Assembly: GCF_029168945.1 (NCBI RefSeq)
Contig: NC_083603.1
Location: forward strand, 53,144,406 to 53,208,405
Direction: 5' to 3'
DNA: 64,000 nt
Source: Cannabis sativa
Lineage: Eukaryota > Streptophyta > Magnoliopsida > Rosales > Cannabaceae
The notes below the pieces were generated by a model, which saw only the letters and a program-made list of their open reading frames with translations, was not told the DNA's origin and did not search any database. Positions within the stretch are counted from its first letter, which is position 1. The number at the start of each line of letters is the position of its first letter. A program made the translations under genes and the position numbers. Below are positions 32,857-44,499 of this stretch, one piece after another.

Positions 32857-35800
32857 ATGGAAGCTTGCAATATAGGTTGTTGGAATGTTAGAGGTGTAAA
32901 TAGTAGAGAGAAGCAAGATACTCTTGTTGATTTTTGTACTGTAAAGAAAATAGGAATTTGTGATTTGTTAGAAACTAAAGTGAGGGGGGAAAGAATAAAG
33001 GAGTTGATGGAAAATAAATTTGCTAATTGGAACTACTATTCGAGTCCTAATACAGAGGGTAGGCTGCTAGTTATGTGGAGAAAAAGCGTTGTTCGGGTAA
33101 TTGTTATTGCTGAATCTTCTCAATTAGTGCATTGCTATGTGAAGATGACAGGGGTTGTTGCTGATTTCTGTGTTACTTTTGTGTATGGTTTTAATACTAT
33201 TGAGTCTAGGAAAAGTCTTTGGGAGGAGATGAGGATTTTGAAGTTCCCTGTGAAACCGTGGCTTGTGGTGGGGGATTTCAATGCTGTTTTTGAACTGGAT
33301 GATAGAATAGGGGGAAATAGCATCACTCTGAATGACATAGTGGATTCTAATAATTGGTTAACGCATGCTAATGTTGTGAGACTCACAAAGACGGGATCCC
33401 ATTACACTTGGACCAACAACCAGGAGAATAACAGTAGAATTTATTCGAAGATTGATCATGCTTTTGTGAATGAGGACTGGGTTGATATTATGCCAGATGC
33501 TAAAGCTCATTTTGATTGGGAATTAATGTCTGATCATTGCTCTTGTGTTATTTCTATAGTGGTTTCTGAGAGGATTGGTATTAAACCTTTTAAATTTTTT
33601 AACTTCTGGACTGAACATCCAGATTTTAAAAAGGTGGTTTTGGAGAGTTGGTGTATGCCTCTAAGGAGCATGGGATTAAAGGCTATCTATTTCAAACTCA
33701 TGAGGGTTAAGCATAGGCTCAAAGACTTTAACAGGAACACTATAGGAGATATTGGAAGAAATTATCAAGAAGCCAAAGAGGGTTACTTAACAGCTAGAAG
33801 GGAAGCTCAATCTAACCTGATGGACATAGTGATTCAAAGACAAGAAAAGGAAGCTGCTGCCAGTTTTAATCTTCAGGAAAAAATGTACCACAACTTCTTG
33901 AGACAAAGGAGTAAAATCAATTGGCTTTGCAAAGGGGATGAGAACAATTCCTATTTCCATTCGATCTTAAAGCAAAGGAGAATGGAGAATAGGATAACTT
34001 CTTACACTAATGAGCATGGTTTGGTGGTGGACAATTTTCCTGAAGTGGCTAATTATTTTTTATCTCATTTCAAGAACATCATGGGTCGACGCAGCCAAAC
34101 TACAAGTCAAATTGACCCGAGTTGTATTGATCATGGGGCTAAGCTTAGTCTTGATGATCAAGTGGGGCTGCTGAAGCCATTTACTAAAAAGGAGATAAAA
34201 AAAGCTCTTTTCAGCATTCCTGATTCGAAATCTCCTGGTCCAGATGGATTTGGTTTAGGATTTTTCAAAGCTTTGTGGGTAGATTTGGGGAATGATATCA
34301 GTGATGCTATAAAAGACTTCTTCCGAACGGGTAGAATGCCTCCTGAACTTCATGCAACAATGATCACTCTTATCCCAAAAATTGAGAATCCTTCAAAGGC
34401 AGTTGACTACAGACCAATAGCCTATTGCACAACGTTGTACAAATGTATCTCAAAGCTTCTTTGCTCTCGCCTTGCTCAGGTCCTTCCTAATTTAGTTAAT
34501 CAAAATCAGGGGGCTTTTGTTCAAGGAAGGTCTATAGCTCATAATGTAATGATGGTGCAAGACTTATTGAAGAATTATAAGAGGAAAGGAGTGTCTCCAA
34601 GATGTGCTATCAAGGTGGATATTAGCAAAGCGTATAATACGGTGTATTGGGATTTCCTAGAGGATTTACTGAATGCTTACCACTTGCCTTCCAGGTTTGT
34701 AATGTGGATTATGACTTGTGTTAGAGCTACTAGCTACTCTATCATTATGAATGGGAGAATCCAAGGAAGCTTCAAAGGGGAAAAGGGGCTCAGACAAGGT
34801 GACCCTTTATCCCCTCTCTTGTTTGTGCTTGTTATGGAATATCTAACCCGTTGTCTTCAAAAGGTTGCAAGTTGTACTAATTAAAGGTATCATCCCATGT
34901 GCAAGGAGCTTAGAATTGTGAGTCTATGCTTTGCTGATGACTTAATGTTGTTTAGCAAAGGTACTCATCAATCTGTTAAAGCTCTCAAGGATACTCTTGA
35001 GGAGTTTAGTGCAGTGAGTGGTCTCTCCATTAATACTTCGAAATCTCAAATTTATTTTGGAGGGGTGGATTCTGATATAAAGCAGAGTATAATGAAAGAT
35101 TTTGGGTTGATGGAAGGGAGCTATCCGCTGCGATACTTAGGAGTTCCTTTAAGACCAACTAAATGGAAAGAAGAGGACTGTGGCATCATTATTAAGAAAA
35201 TGAGGCAAAGATTGCATACTTGTGCTAGTAGACATCTGTCTTATACAGGAAGGGTGCAGCTGATTCACTCAGTGCTTCTAGGGCTTCGAAACTACTGGAT
35301 GAGCATTTTTGTTTTACCTCACAGTGTTACTAAGGAAGTGGAGAAGATTTGTAGAGGGTTCCTTTGGGGTTGGAATGGCAATAGAAGTAAGATCCACTTG
35401 GCCTCCTGGGAGAAAGTTTGCCTTCCTAAGAGTTATGGTGGTCTTGGGTTCAAAGATGGAATTAGATGGAATCATGCTATTTTGGCTAAGTATGTGTGGG
35501 CTATTAATTCTAAGAGAGACTTACTTTGGGTCAAATGGGTCAATAGCATCTATTTGAAGAACAAAAGTTTTTGGGAGTATGAACTCAAACAAGATTCGAG
35601 TTGGTATTGGCGTAAACTTTGCCATGTGCGAGACAAGTTTTCTAGAGAGGATGTGCAAGCGGCTGGAAGAGGTAAGAAATTCAAAACTAATTGGCTTTAC
35701 AATAGCAAATTAGTCCAACATTCTTTCCCCTACAACACAGCTGTTTGGAGTTCTCTAAACCTTCCCAAACACCGATTCATATTATGGCAAGTGGTCAATA

Positions 35801-36168
35801 ACAATTTGTTAACTCGAGATAAGCTTGCTCAGTTTCGAGTTGTCCCTGATTCCTTGGATTGCCCTGTTTGTGAGTTGGAAGCCGAGACTCATGACCATTT
35901 ATTTTTTGATTGTGTGCTGTCGAGTAGAGTGATGCAAGGAGTTTTTGATTGGCTGGGATTGCAGGCTTGGCCGACTACTGCTGCCGGATGGAGAAGCTGG
36001 CTACAGGTCAGAATCACTAACTTCAGACACAGATTTTTTGTAGCTGTGATGGCTGCAACGGTGTATAGCATTTGGAACAACAGGAACAATTGTATTTTCA
36101 ATAGACATTCTTTTTCTGTCAACTCCATTGTTACTGATGTAAAAAAAATTATTTACTATAGATTATAG
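32857..36168 (+). pseudogene. LINE ORF2: endonuclease and reverse transcriptase, one nonsense codon
   Basis: A single frame from ATG 32857 to TAG 36166-36168, about 1102 residues, interrupted by one TAA at 34882-34884. The N-terminal APE-type endonuclease shows NIGCWNVRGVN, LLETKV, VVGDFNAV and MSDHCS. The reverse transcriptase shows SPGPDGFGLGFFKALW, ITLIPKI, YRPIAYCTTLYKCISKLL, NQGAFVQGRSI, KGLRQGDPLSPLLFVL and, beyond the stop, the catalytic FADD at 34930-34941. The C-terminus has the zf-RVT region (LPKHRFILWQVVNNNLLTRD, CPVCELEAETHDHLFFDC). The nonsense codon falls inside RT between QGDP and FADD, so no catalytic polymerase could be made without readthrough. Confidence 0.92.
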
Positions 36169-36610
36169 GTGGTCAAAAATAGAAGTATGAGAGGGCATGA
36201 GAGAAGTTTTGTTGAGAGATTATTTTGATTGAGGGGCTGCCCTTTGTTTTTGTTTTTGTTTGTACAGTTTGCTCAGTTGGTGATTAATGAAGTATTCTTC
36301 TTGATAAAAAAAAAAGTTTTAAATTTTATTACCAAAATTTTATATAAAACCATAAAAAAAAAAAACACTTTTGCCCAATCTAAAAATAACAAAATTAAAT
36401 ATTTTCAATTATAGAAATAAAATTAATATATAAAAAAACAATACATAACAAAATATATATAAATAAATTCAAATATAACTATATATACACAAAAATTAAT
36501 ATATATAAATATATATATAAACAAAATAAATATATATTATATATAAATAGAATAAAATTTTATATATATTATATATAAGTAGAATAAAAATTTATGTATA
36601 TTATATATAT

Positions 36611-37463
36611 TGTTATACCCAAAATTCGGCTATGTACTAGAAGTTGATACATGTCCTACAAAAGGAATATAAATCAACTCAAAGAATATAATAATGACAT
36701 TGCATCATTAAATGCAATTTAAATAACTTGTTCCAATTAAATGCAAGTTTGATATAAATGTTCAAACTCGCTAGCTGTTAATCTTATGCGAGATAAGAAT
36801 AATAACTATTAAACTAGAATTGACGAGACATATATATGTCTCAGGATAAACTTAGTACAATATACGAGAAGAGATACTCTCCCACACGAGCAAGTAGCAA
36901 CACTCAACCACCTCGCATTATTCATAATGTGGTGATCATCTCGCATCACTAATACAAATAAAGAGGTACATCGAGATGAAGTGCTTCTAATACTTAGCGT
37001 TTTCCCTATTAAGATTGATAAGAAGGAGAACTCGTGTTTGACAAGATGCAACTTTCATAATCAGCATAACCGTTTAAAGAATAAAAAATAAGGGGCAATT
37101 GGGTAGTTACTAGATATTGTCCCATGTGTAAATAAATGAAACATGAGAAATGTCCATGTTTCATCAACAATTTTAAATGAATCAATCCCAATAATATAAC
37201 TGCCAACCTATATTTCTACAAGTAAGGGCAAAATCTATGGAAAAAGGGACGACAAAAAATAGGAGAAATTTTATTATTTTCAAATATTGAGATTTGTGTA
37301 TAGTATTTCAAAAAATCTCCCTAATAATAAGGACTCGTGGAGTATGTAGATTTTAACTACTAAACTATGTAAATTATCTGGTGTTATTTATTATCATTAA
37401 ATTCTGTAGTGTATTTATTGCAAAAAATGCTATTTATTTAGTTAACAAAAATATGCGTTAACA
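36611..37463 (+). repeat. Complete LTR of family A (853 bp)
   Basis: It starts TGTTATACCC and ends GCGTTAACA. It is followed by GTTTGGTACTTTCATTGAGAG, a post-LTR sequence also seen (as TTTTGGTGCTTTCATTGAGA) at 54798. Fragments of the same LTR lie at 7782-7981, 8700-9449, 9450-9712 and, more distantly, 18279-19204. The sequence on its left, 36331-36610, is AT-rich with no gene. Confidence 0.75.
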
Positions 37464-37545
37464 GTTTGGTACTTTCATTGAGAGCCTTCGTGATAAAAAC
37501 TCAGAAAAATCTCTCCTTAAAAACCCAAATACAAACCCATATTAA

Positions 37546-37776
37546 ATGGTTGATAACAATCAACACGACAAAAATCAACCTGAAGAAATAACTCATCGTC
37601 CTGGCAAAGAACCTATGGGATCTCAAAGAGCCAACACATATGAAACACCACGTTCAGGAAGGAACGATGGTAATTTCGATGCTGGCAGTGATCAAATCTC
37701 ACAAAGAAGGAGTGAGGATGCTTATGATCCTACCAGATATGTACCACTGGTAGAATTGGAAAAAAGACAACTTCTG
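37546..37776 (+). pseudogene. gag N-terminal stub following the family A LTR
   Basis: ATG at 37546, 83 bases after the LTR, opens a frame ([20 protein letters not shown] ... [11 protein letters not shown]) that is hydrophilic like the start of plant Ty3 gag proteins. It runs into an unrelated LTR fragment at about 37777, so only about 77 residues remain. The frame continues by chance to 37860. Confidence 0.5.
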
Positions 37777-37861
37777 TTGAGATTTTATGCCCTAAATAAA
37801 AGCTATTTTAATATAATCTTATTTGTTATCAATAGAAGATTAGAAGTCATTTATGTTTAAA
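37777..37861 (+). repeat. LTR fragment related to the 57594-59454 LTR
   Basis: TGTTGAGATTTTATGCCCTA corresponds to TGTTGGGTTTTATGCCCTAA at 57594. Similarity fades after about 60-80 bases. Probably a truncated insertion. Confidence 0.5.
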
Positions 37862-39729
37862 TGTATTTTTTATGTTTATGGTTTGGTAGGCCGTGAGATA
37901 AATATGATAAAGGGTTTGGAACCCTACTACCTGACGGAGAATAAGTTATCTTTAAAAGGTGGGTTAGGTCTATGACGATCAGAATTGAGGGTAGAGAGTC
38001 GAGTGCTGATTTAGTGGTATTGGGCTTAGCAGATTTTGATATCATACTTTGAATGAATTTCTTGTCCAAGTATTCTACTAGTATTGATTGTAAGCAGAAG
38101 ATTGTGATCTTCCAACCCAAGGGCGAGGAACCATTTGTGTTTACGGGATCAGTTTAGGTATCCTAAATTCTAGTGATCTCGATTTTGAAAGTTAGAGATT
38201 TGTTAAAAGATAGGTGTTTAGGGTTTTTGGCAGTGGTATTGGATACCACACGACCTAAATCAGTTCGGCCAGAAGACATTAAAGTGGTTCAGGAATTTTT
38301 AGATGTGTTTCCTGATAATCTTCTAAGTTTACCACCATAGCGGGAAATAGATTTTGTTATTGACTTAGCACCTGGAGCAAAGCCAGTCTCTAAAGTACCG
38401 TATAGAATGGCTCCTGCAGAACTTAAAGAATTAAAGATTCAACTTCAGGGAATGCTTGACTTAGGGTTTTCTCGACCTAGTGTGTTACCCTAGGGAGCTC
38501 TAGTGTTGTTTGTTAAGAAGAAAGATGGATCCCTACGCATGTGTCTTAATTATCGAGAACCAAACAAATTTACTATCAAGAATAAGTATCCTTTACCTAG
38601 GATCGACGATTTGTTCGATCAACTTCAAGGGAAGACAATCTTCTTTAAGATTGATCTCTGATCAGGTTATCATCAATTGACAATCTCAGAGGAGGACATT
38701 CTAAATACTGTTTTCTGCACTAGGTATGGGCATTATGAATTTTTGGTTATGTATTTTAGATTGATCAATGCTCCGGTAACTTTTATGGATTCGATGAATA
38801 GGATATTCAAGGATTTCCTTGATATATGTGTTATAGTGTTTATCGACAATATCCTTGTATACTCCAATCAGAAGTGGAGTATGAACAACACCTGCAGATG
38901 GTTTTGCAACAATTAGGAGAACACAAGCTTTATGCCAAGTTTAAAAAGTGTGAATTTTGGCTGTCTGAAGTATCGTTTCTCAGACACATTGTCTGTAAGG
39001 ATGGGATCATGGTTGATCCGGGGAAGATTGAATCTGTTAGGGATTGGCCAAGATCAAAGATAGTCATAGATGTCAGATTTTTTCTAGGTTTGGCTGGTTA
39101 TCCTTGTCGATTTGTTGAAGACTTTTCTTAGATCTCAATGCCCTTAAAAGAACTCACCAAAAAGAATCAGCGATTTCTATGGACAAATAAGTGTGAAGCA
39201 AGTTTTCAAGAGTTGAAACAACGTTTGATTGCAACTCCAGTATTAGCACTATCATCGGATAAAAAGAAGTTTGTAGTTTACTATGATGCATCCAGACAAG
39301 GTCTGGGATGTGTTTTGATGCAAGTTGATCGGGTAATCACATATTTCTCTCGTCAGTTAAAGGAGTATGAACAGTTATACCCAACTCACGATCTAGAACT
39401 TGCTGTAGTAGTTTTTTCCTTAAAAATCTAGCAACACTATCTCTAGAGAAAAGTGTGAGATTTACACTGATCACAAGTGCCTTAAATATTTCTTTACTCA
39501 AAAAGATTTGAATATGAGACAGAGGCAGTGGTTGGAGCTGGTCAAAGATTATGATTGTGAAATCCTTTATCATCCTAGGAAGGCCAATGTAGTGGCAGAT
39601 TCCGTAAGCAGAAAGGTTCTTGGGCAAGTATCTAGCATGGTTATGATTTCACCTCAGCTAGCAGATGACATGGTCAGATCAGGTATTGAGTTTGTTGTGG
39701 GAAAGCTTAATAATTTGACGTTACAATGA
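37862..39729 (+). pseudogene. Chromovirus protease, reverse transcriptase and RNase H remnant
   Basis: The protease tail (DFDIIL, MNFLSKYSTSIDC) lies near 38030-38100. RT begins near 38290 ([64 protein letters not shown]). Frames are broken by stops at several points. The catalytic FIDD box reads FIDN at 38839-38850 (D to N). RNase H covers 39138-39620 ([44 protein letters not shown]). It is non-functional from both stops and the active-site change. Confidence 0.85.
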
Positions 39730-41062
39730 GATTTGTTAGACAAAATTAGAACTGCCTAACTAACTGATTTAGAATTGGTAAAGATCCGAGAGGAGGTCTT
39801 ACCTGGTCAAGCTAAAGACTTTACAGTGTCAGGTAATGGGATGTTGTTATACAAAACTAGTGTGTGTGTTCCAAACAGTGTAGAACTTAAAAATGAAATT
39901 CTCGAGGAAGCTCATGCCACTCCTTATTCATTACATCCTGACACTACCAAAATGTATCAGGATTTAAAACCTTTCTATTGGTGGTGCGGGATGAAGAAGG
40001 ATGTGGTAGAATTTGTGTCTTGGTGCTTGACTTATCAACAGATTAAGGCAAAACATCAGAGATCTGCAGGGTTGTTGCAACCTTTGACTCTTTCTGAGTG
40101 GAAATGGGAGGATCTCACCATGGATTTTATGGTTGGGTTACCTAGAATCACAGGATTGTTCGATCTAATATGGGTTGATTTTCTAAGTCCGCATATTTTC
40201 TACCAGTAAAAAACAACATTTACAGTGGATCAATATGCAGACTTATATGTTAGAGAAATAGTGAAGTTGCATGGGGCTTCGAAGTCCATCATATCAGATA
40301 GAGATTCGAAATTCACCTCAAAGTTTTGGCAAAGTCTCTAGCGAGCCATGGGTACCAAGCTGAAGTTCACTACGACTTTTCATCCTTAGACTGACGGACA
40401 ATCCGAGAGGACAATTCAAATACTAAAGGATATGTTGTGAGCCTGTGTGATGGATTTTGAAGGTTCCTGGAGTAAGTACTTACTGCTGATAGAATTTTCA
40501 CACAACAATAGCTATCAGAACACTATAGGGATGGCTCCCTATGAGGTGTTGTATGGCAAGAAGTGCAGATCTTCAATTCACTGGGATCAAACTAGAGAAA
40601 GGAAATATTTAGGTTCGAAATCAGTACAACAGACCAATGAAGCTATAGAAAAGATCAAGGCCAGAATGCTTGTCTCTCATAGTAGGCAAAAGCGTTATGC
40701 AGATCCGTAATGCATAAATGTAGAATTACAGGTAGAGATCATGTATTCCTACGAGTGTCTCCGATGAAGGGGATTAAACGTTTCGAGAAAAAGGGCAAGT
40801 TATGCCCTAGGTTTACAGAGCCTTTTGAAATCCTCGAAAAGATTGGATTAGTAGCTTACCATCTAGCCTTGCCTCCAACACTTTTAGCAGTTCATAATGT
40901 ATTTCATATTTCGATGTTACGGAAATATGTTTTGGATCCCACTCATGCGCTAAGTTATGAAAACCTAAAACTCCAGCCAGATTTATCTTATGAAGAGCAA
41001 CCAGTATAGATTATGGACAGAAAAGATAAAGTCCTTTGAAACAAGACCATAACCTTGGTCAA
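39730..41062 (+). pseudogene. Chromovirus integrase remnant
   Basis: The zinc-binding part is at 39895-40085 (EILEEAHATPYSLHPDTTKMY, WWCGMKKDVVEFVSWCLTYQ). The second Cys of the HHCC set reads Tyr. The catalytic core shows LTMDFMVGLPR, then [15 protein letters not shown] and TDGQSERTIQ with stops at 40207, 40339 and 40387 or nearby, then NNSYQNTIGMAPYEVLYGKK. The C-terminal domain is at 40730-41010 (DHVFLRVSPMKGIKRFEKKG, FHISMLRKYV). Integrase inserts element DNA, and this copy is inactive. Confidence 0.82.
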
Positions 41063-41067
41063 GGTAC

Positions 41068-42481
41068 TGATGCGTGTCGTAAGCCACAACAAATTTACGA
41101 TTTTTTTTATTCCAATACTTCCAATTATTTTAGTATAATCGTAAGTAAGGGTCGATCCCACGAGGAATATGTTTATTCAATTATTCACAAATTAGTAACA
41201 AGAATTAGGAAAAGGGGAGTTTTGAAGATTAGAATAAAAATTTCAATAATAAAAATTAAAGAAAAGAAAAAATTTAAAGTAAAGAATGTGATATGAGAAA
41301 CTAGTTAATGGTTATTCGCCACCCTCAACAATCATTCCTAATTCCTATTAAAGAATGTAATTTTCAGTTTCTAATTAAACTATTAATCCCGCAGATAACG
41401 CTGAAGCAGTCAATTATCCCAATCTCCCTATTGTATGTAATCAAGGCAAAGCGCTCAATAATTAACTCTTTTACCTAAAGCAGTAAATCCATGAAGCATG
41501 CAATTTATTTAACTTAGATAAAGCATTGAGATTTATGGAGATAGACTAATCTAGGCAACAAATCAATGAAGCATATAATTCATTTAACCTAGGTTCTATT
41601 CTTCATTACAAATTGTAATTTGTCACAAACACTTAGAATCCTAGACTATTAGGTGAATAATAATTCTAAGATGACGGTAGATTAAAGTAAAACCTAATTT
41701 AGCGGCCGTCTAAATAAGATTAAAACAATAATCATAACATTGAACATAGAAGAATAGAAGCAATTTGATATAATGGAAACTAAAAATTAACATTCAATAA
41801 TAAAATTAAGAATTCATGTTTCAAGGTTTTGAAATAACCCTTAACTAAAAGAAAACTACTCAGAACTAGACATTAATAAAAATCATAATATTTAATTTGT
41901 AGTTTTTTTAGACTTTTTCAATTTGTACTCTAAGAGGTCTTATTTATAGTAATGAGAAAGTTAGATGAATCTTATTAGAATTAGGATTCTATTTATAGTA
42001 GTATTAGGAAATATCTCACTAAAAGAAAAGATAACTCATCTTTTGAAAAAAAGATAAAAAAAAAATCGCAATACTTGAAAAGATATTTTATTTTCGCTAT
42101 CTTTTTTTCAGAAATTTCCTGCTGCGACGACTGATAGTATTTTAGACATAACTCTCTCGATATTACTTGGAATTGGACAATTCAAGATGTTCTGGAAAGC
42201 TAAGAACGAGATCTAAAACTTTATGTTGAGCTCCAAGTCCAGTTCTACCTCTAAGGTCGTCCGAATTTGCAATTAAGTTTCGCCTCGTACAATCGAGCTA
42301 GCCGACTTCCACTATTTTCCACCAAAATATGCTAAAATCCCTCCAAAAGACTCTAAATGCATGAATAGTCTTTAAAATAACCTAACAAATTAAAATCACA
42401 CTAATCAATAATTTAAAAAATTGATTTCAGAATATTAATACGCAAATTAATCATATTTATAAGACAAATATGGACTCATCA
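41068..42481. mobile_element. 1414-bp TGATG...CATCA element inserted in the chromovirus
   Basis: It is flanked by a perfect 5-bp duplication GGTAC (41063-41067 and 42482-42486). Its ends are TGATGCGTGT and ATGGACTCATCA, giving a TG...CA frame with a 5-bp inverted end TGATG/CATCA. It contains AAGGGTCGATCCCACGAGGA near 41149-41168, wording I recognise from common plant repeats. There is no significant ORF apart from an 86-codon open stretch without family resemblance. TG...CA ends with a 5-bp duplication fit a solo LTR or small LTR-type element. The class is inferred. Confidence 0.8.
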
Positions 42482-42605
42482 GGTACCCTGGCGAAATAGT
42501 AAGGTGGAAGAAGCCACCTAAGAGTTGGAGTTCGACATGAGCGCTCAATATCTAGAGTTATTCAGGTTAGATATCGATGACGAAATCCTTTTAACGGGGG
42601 ATAAT
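42482..42605 (+). pseudogene. Chromodomain C-terminal part and polypurine tract
   Basis: Directly after the insertion the frame continues PWRNSKVEEAT, stop (42519-42521), ELEFDMSAQYLELF, which is the end of the chromodomain of Tekay-type integrases. Upstream coding (KTITLVKV) stops at the insertion. A GGGGGATAAT purine run precedes the LTR start at 42606. Chromodomains steer insertion to marked chromatin. Confidence 0.8.
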
Positions 42606-42716
42606 TGTAATGACTGCTTAACTGATAGCAAAAAACCCAAATAGAAAACAAATAATTATATATATTTTTTTAGTACATATATATATAACTTATAAATTAT
42701 TTAGGATTCATCATGG

Positions 42717-42810
42717 ATGTTTTTTTTAACAACCAACTAAACTTTTATTGAAAATACTAGAGTACAACAAAAAATAATGACGGAAAAATATCCATCCAAA
42801 CTAGTTAACC
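42717..42810 (-). mobile_element. Possible short LINE tail (minus)
   Basis: Plus-strand TGTTTTTTTTAACAACC...TTTTATTG resembles the reverse complement of a LINE 3' end with poly(A), as at 6157. The rest is unrecognised. Confidence 0.25.
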
Positions 42811-42908
42811 ACTAGCTTATGTGCGTTGAAAACTAATTCATTATAAGACAAATTTGTAATATGTTAAAAGAATGAATACTGCTAAATTTGCATATAAATA
42901 GCCAGACG

Positions 42909-43620
42909 TAGGGGTGTGCAAAAAGTTATCTGATCTAATTACAATTGACGATCCAATCCCAACCGATCTAATAGAATCAAATATTCAACCATAATTGGAT
43001 CAGATCAGATGTAAATTTTAAAAATCCAATCGAATCGGATCGGTTATTGGATGGGACATCTGATCCAATGAATAACAAACCGAATCGATCTAATTATCAT
43101 CCAATTATATTTATATATTTTTAAAATACAATTATAATTTTATATATTTAATATATTTTATTTGAAAAGTATATTAATTAACTTTATTCTTATTGTGCAC
43201 CTGCACACATGAGTTTAAAGAAAAAAACTTTAGATTTAATATATTAATTCTCATATTTTTAAAGACTAATAAAATTGTCAATACATATTGAATAAGTTTT
43301 AGTTTTTAGCGAATTTATTATGGGATCATGAGAATTAGGTTGGACTAAACTAATGTTTATTATGTATGTTGAATTAGTAGGTTTTAAATTATGTTTTTTT
43401 TTTTTTTTTATATATACATATATATTTTAATGAAATCATCTTAAATGGTAGTTAAAATATTGGATGGATTCAACCCAATCCAATCTAATAAAAAACCAGC
43501 TAATGCATCTAATAGTTAGAATCAATCCAATCTAATATATTCATTATATCGGATCAGATGACTCAATCCGACTGGATTGGATCGAATGACAAAATCTAAT
43601 ATTCAATAAATAAGGGCTGA
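42909..43620. repeat. GATC/GGATCGG-rich repeat, hAT-end-like start
   Basis: It begins TAGGGGTGTGCAAAAAG, wording common at plant hAT-type ends. Many overlapping words such as CCAATCCAATCTAA and GGATCAGATGACTCAATCC follow. The block at about 43490-43612 recurs at about 45672-45790. No coding is seen. Confidence 0.4.
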
Positions 43621-43855
43621 GATGTAAAATGGCCTTAAATTTAAAAATTAAGTTAGTAAATGTCTCTTTTTTAAAAAAATTAAAAAAATAGCCAAATATA
43701 ATAAATTAGCTAATATAAACTATAAAATTCATTTACTACATTTTTTTAAAAAAATATTTAATAATTAAATTAAGTTATATAATTTTTTTAGTATTAGATT
43801 GTAACAAAAATGAATAAATATATAAGATCATTAAATATATACAACAATATAAATT

Positions 43856-44447
43856 GCGGCATAAATGCCTAATGTTTTAGATTTTATACACTTAAATACC
43901 TAATGTTTATTTTTGGAGGTAAAAATACCTAATATTACAATTCTCTTACACCGTTACTACCACTTCCGTTAACTTATCATAAATATAGACACGTGGAAGA
44001 CTCAAATGCATTACATTTATTTATTTTATTTTAAAATTTAATATTCTTAATATCAAAAACTAAATACTACTTGTTTTTTTTTTTTTTTTAAAAAAAAGAG
44101 ATGCAATACTAAATTACCATAGCTGAGTGAACCAGTGCTGTATATGGAACATGATAATTGAATTGAAGTGTCAATATCATGTGAAAATTGTTATGAGAAC
44201 TGTTTTTTTTTTTTTTTGGAACAAATAGCACTTAGTTTTTGATATTTAGAATATTAAGTTTTAAAATAAAATAAAAATAAATGTAATGCATCTGAACCCT
44301 CCACGTGTCTATATTTATGAGTTAACGGAAATAGTAGTAACGGTGTAAGAGAATTGTAACATTAGGTATTTTTGCATCCAAAAATAAACATTAGATATTT
44401 AAGTGTATAAAATCTGAAACATTAAGTATTTATGCCGTAATTTACCC
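43856..44447. repeat. Foldback/long inverted-repeat element, arms about 215 bp
   Basis: Left arm 43856-44072 (TGCGGCATAAATGCCTAATG...) is the approximate reverse complement of right arm 44235-44447 (...AAGTATTTATGCCGTAATTT). Shared blocks include ATTTTATACACTTAAATA, ACCGTTACTAC, GTTAAC, ACACGTGGA and AATGCATTACATTTA. A ~160-bp loop with T-rich tracts separates the arms. Long inverted arms suggest a MITE or Mutator/foldback derivative. No clean target duplication was identified. Confidence 0.8.
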
Positions 44448-44499
44448 TTTGATTTATCGTATCATTGAAAATTAACATATTGTAGTGATAAAATTATAT

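Larger units (their letters stand above)
31526..36315 (+). mobile_element. Near-complete plant L1-type LINE with target site duplication
   Basis: A 5' leader of about 50 bases, ORF1, ORF2 and a 3' UTR ending in poly(A) at about 36306-36315. A 15-bp duplication GTTTTAAATTTTATT lies at 31511-31525 and 36316-36330. Similarity extends a few more bases (CAAAATT) with two mismatches, so the true 5' start could be up to about 10 bases further right. The element is not 5'-truncated and its only coding break is one stop codon in ORF2, so it is probably a recent insertion. Confidence 0.92.
37862..42716 (+). mobile_element. Decayed Ty3/Gypsy chromovirus (Tekay/Del-like), 5' truncated
   Basis: The order is protease, RT, RNase H, integrase, chromodomain, purine tract and the start of a 3' LTR (TGTAATGACTG at 42606). 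The integrase-after-RNase H order and the C-terminal chromodomain define chromoviruses, and the RT wording is closest to Tekay/Del. The 5' LTR and gag are absent. A 1414-bp element sits in the chromodomain at 41068-42481. The 3' LTR is recognisable only for about 110 bases before another element begins. Confidence 0.85.
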
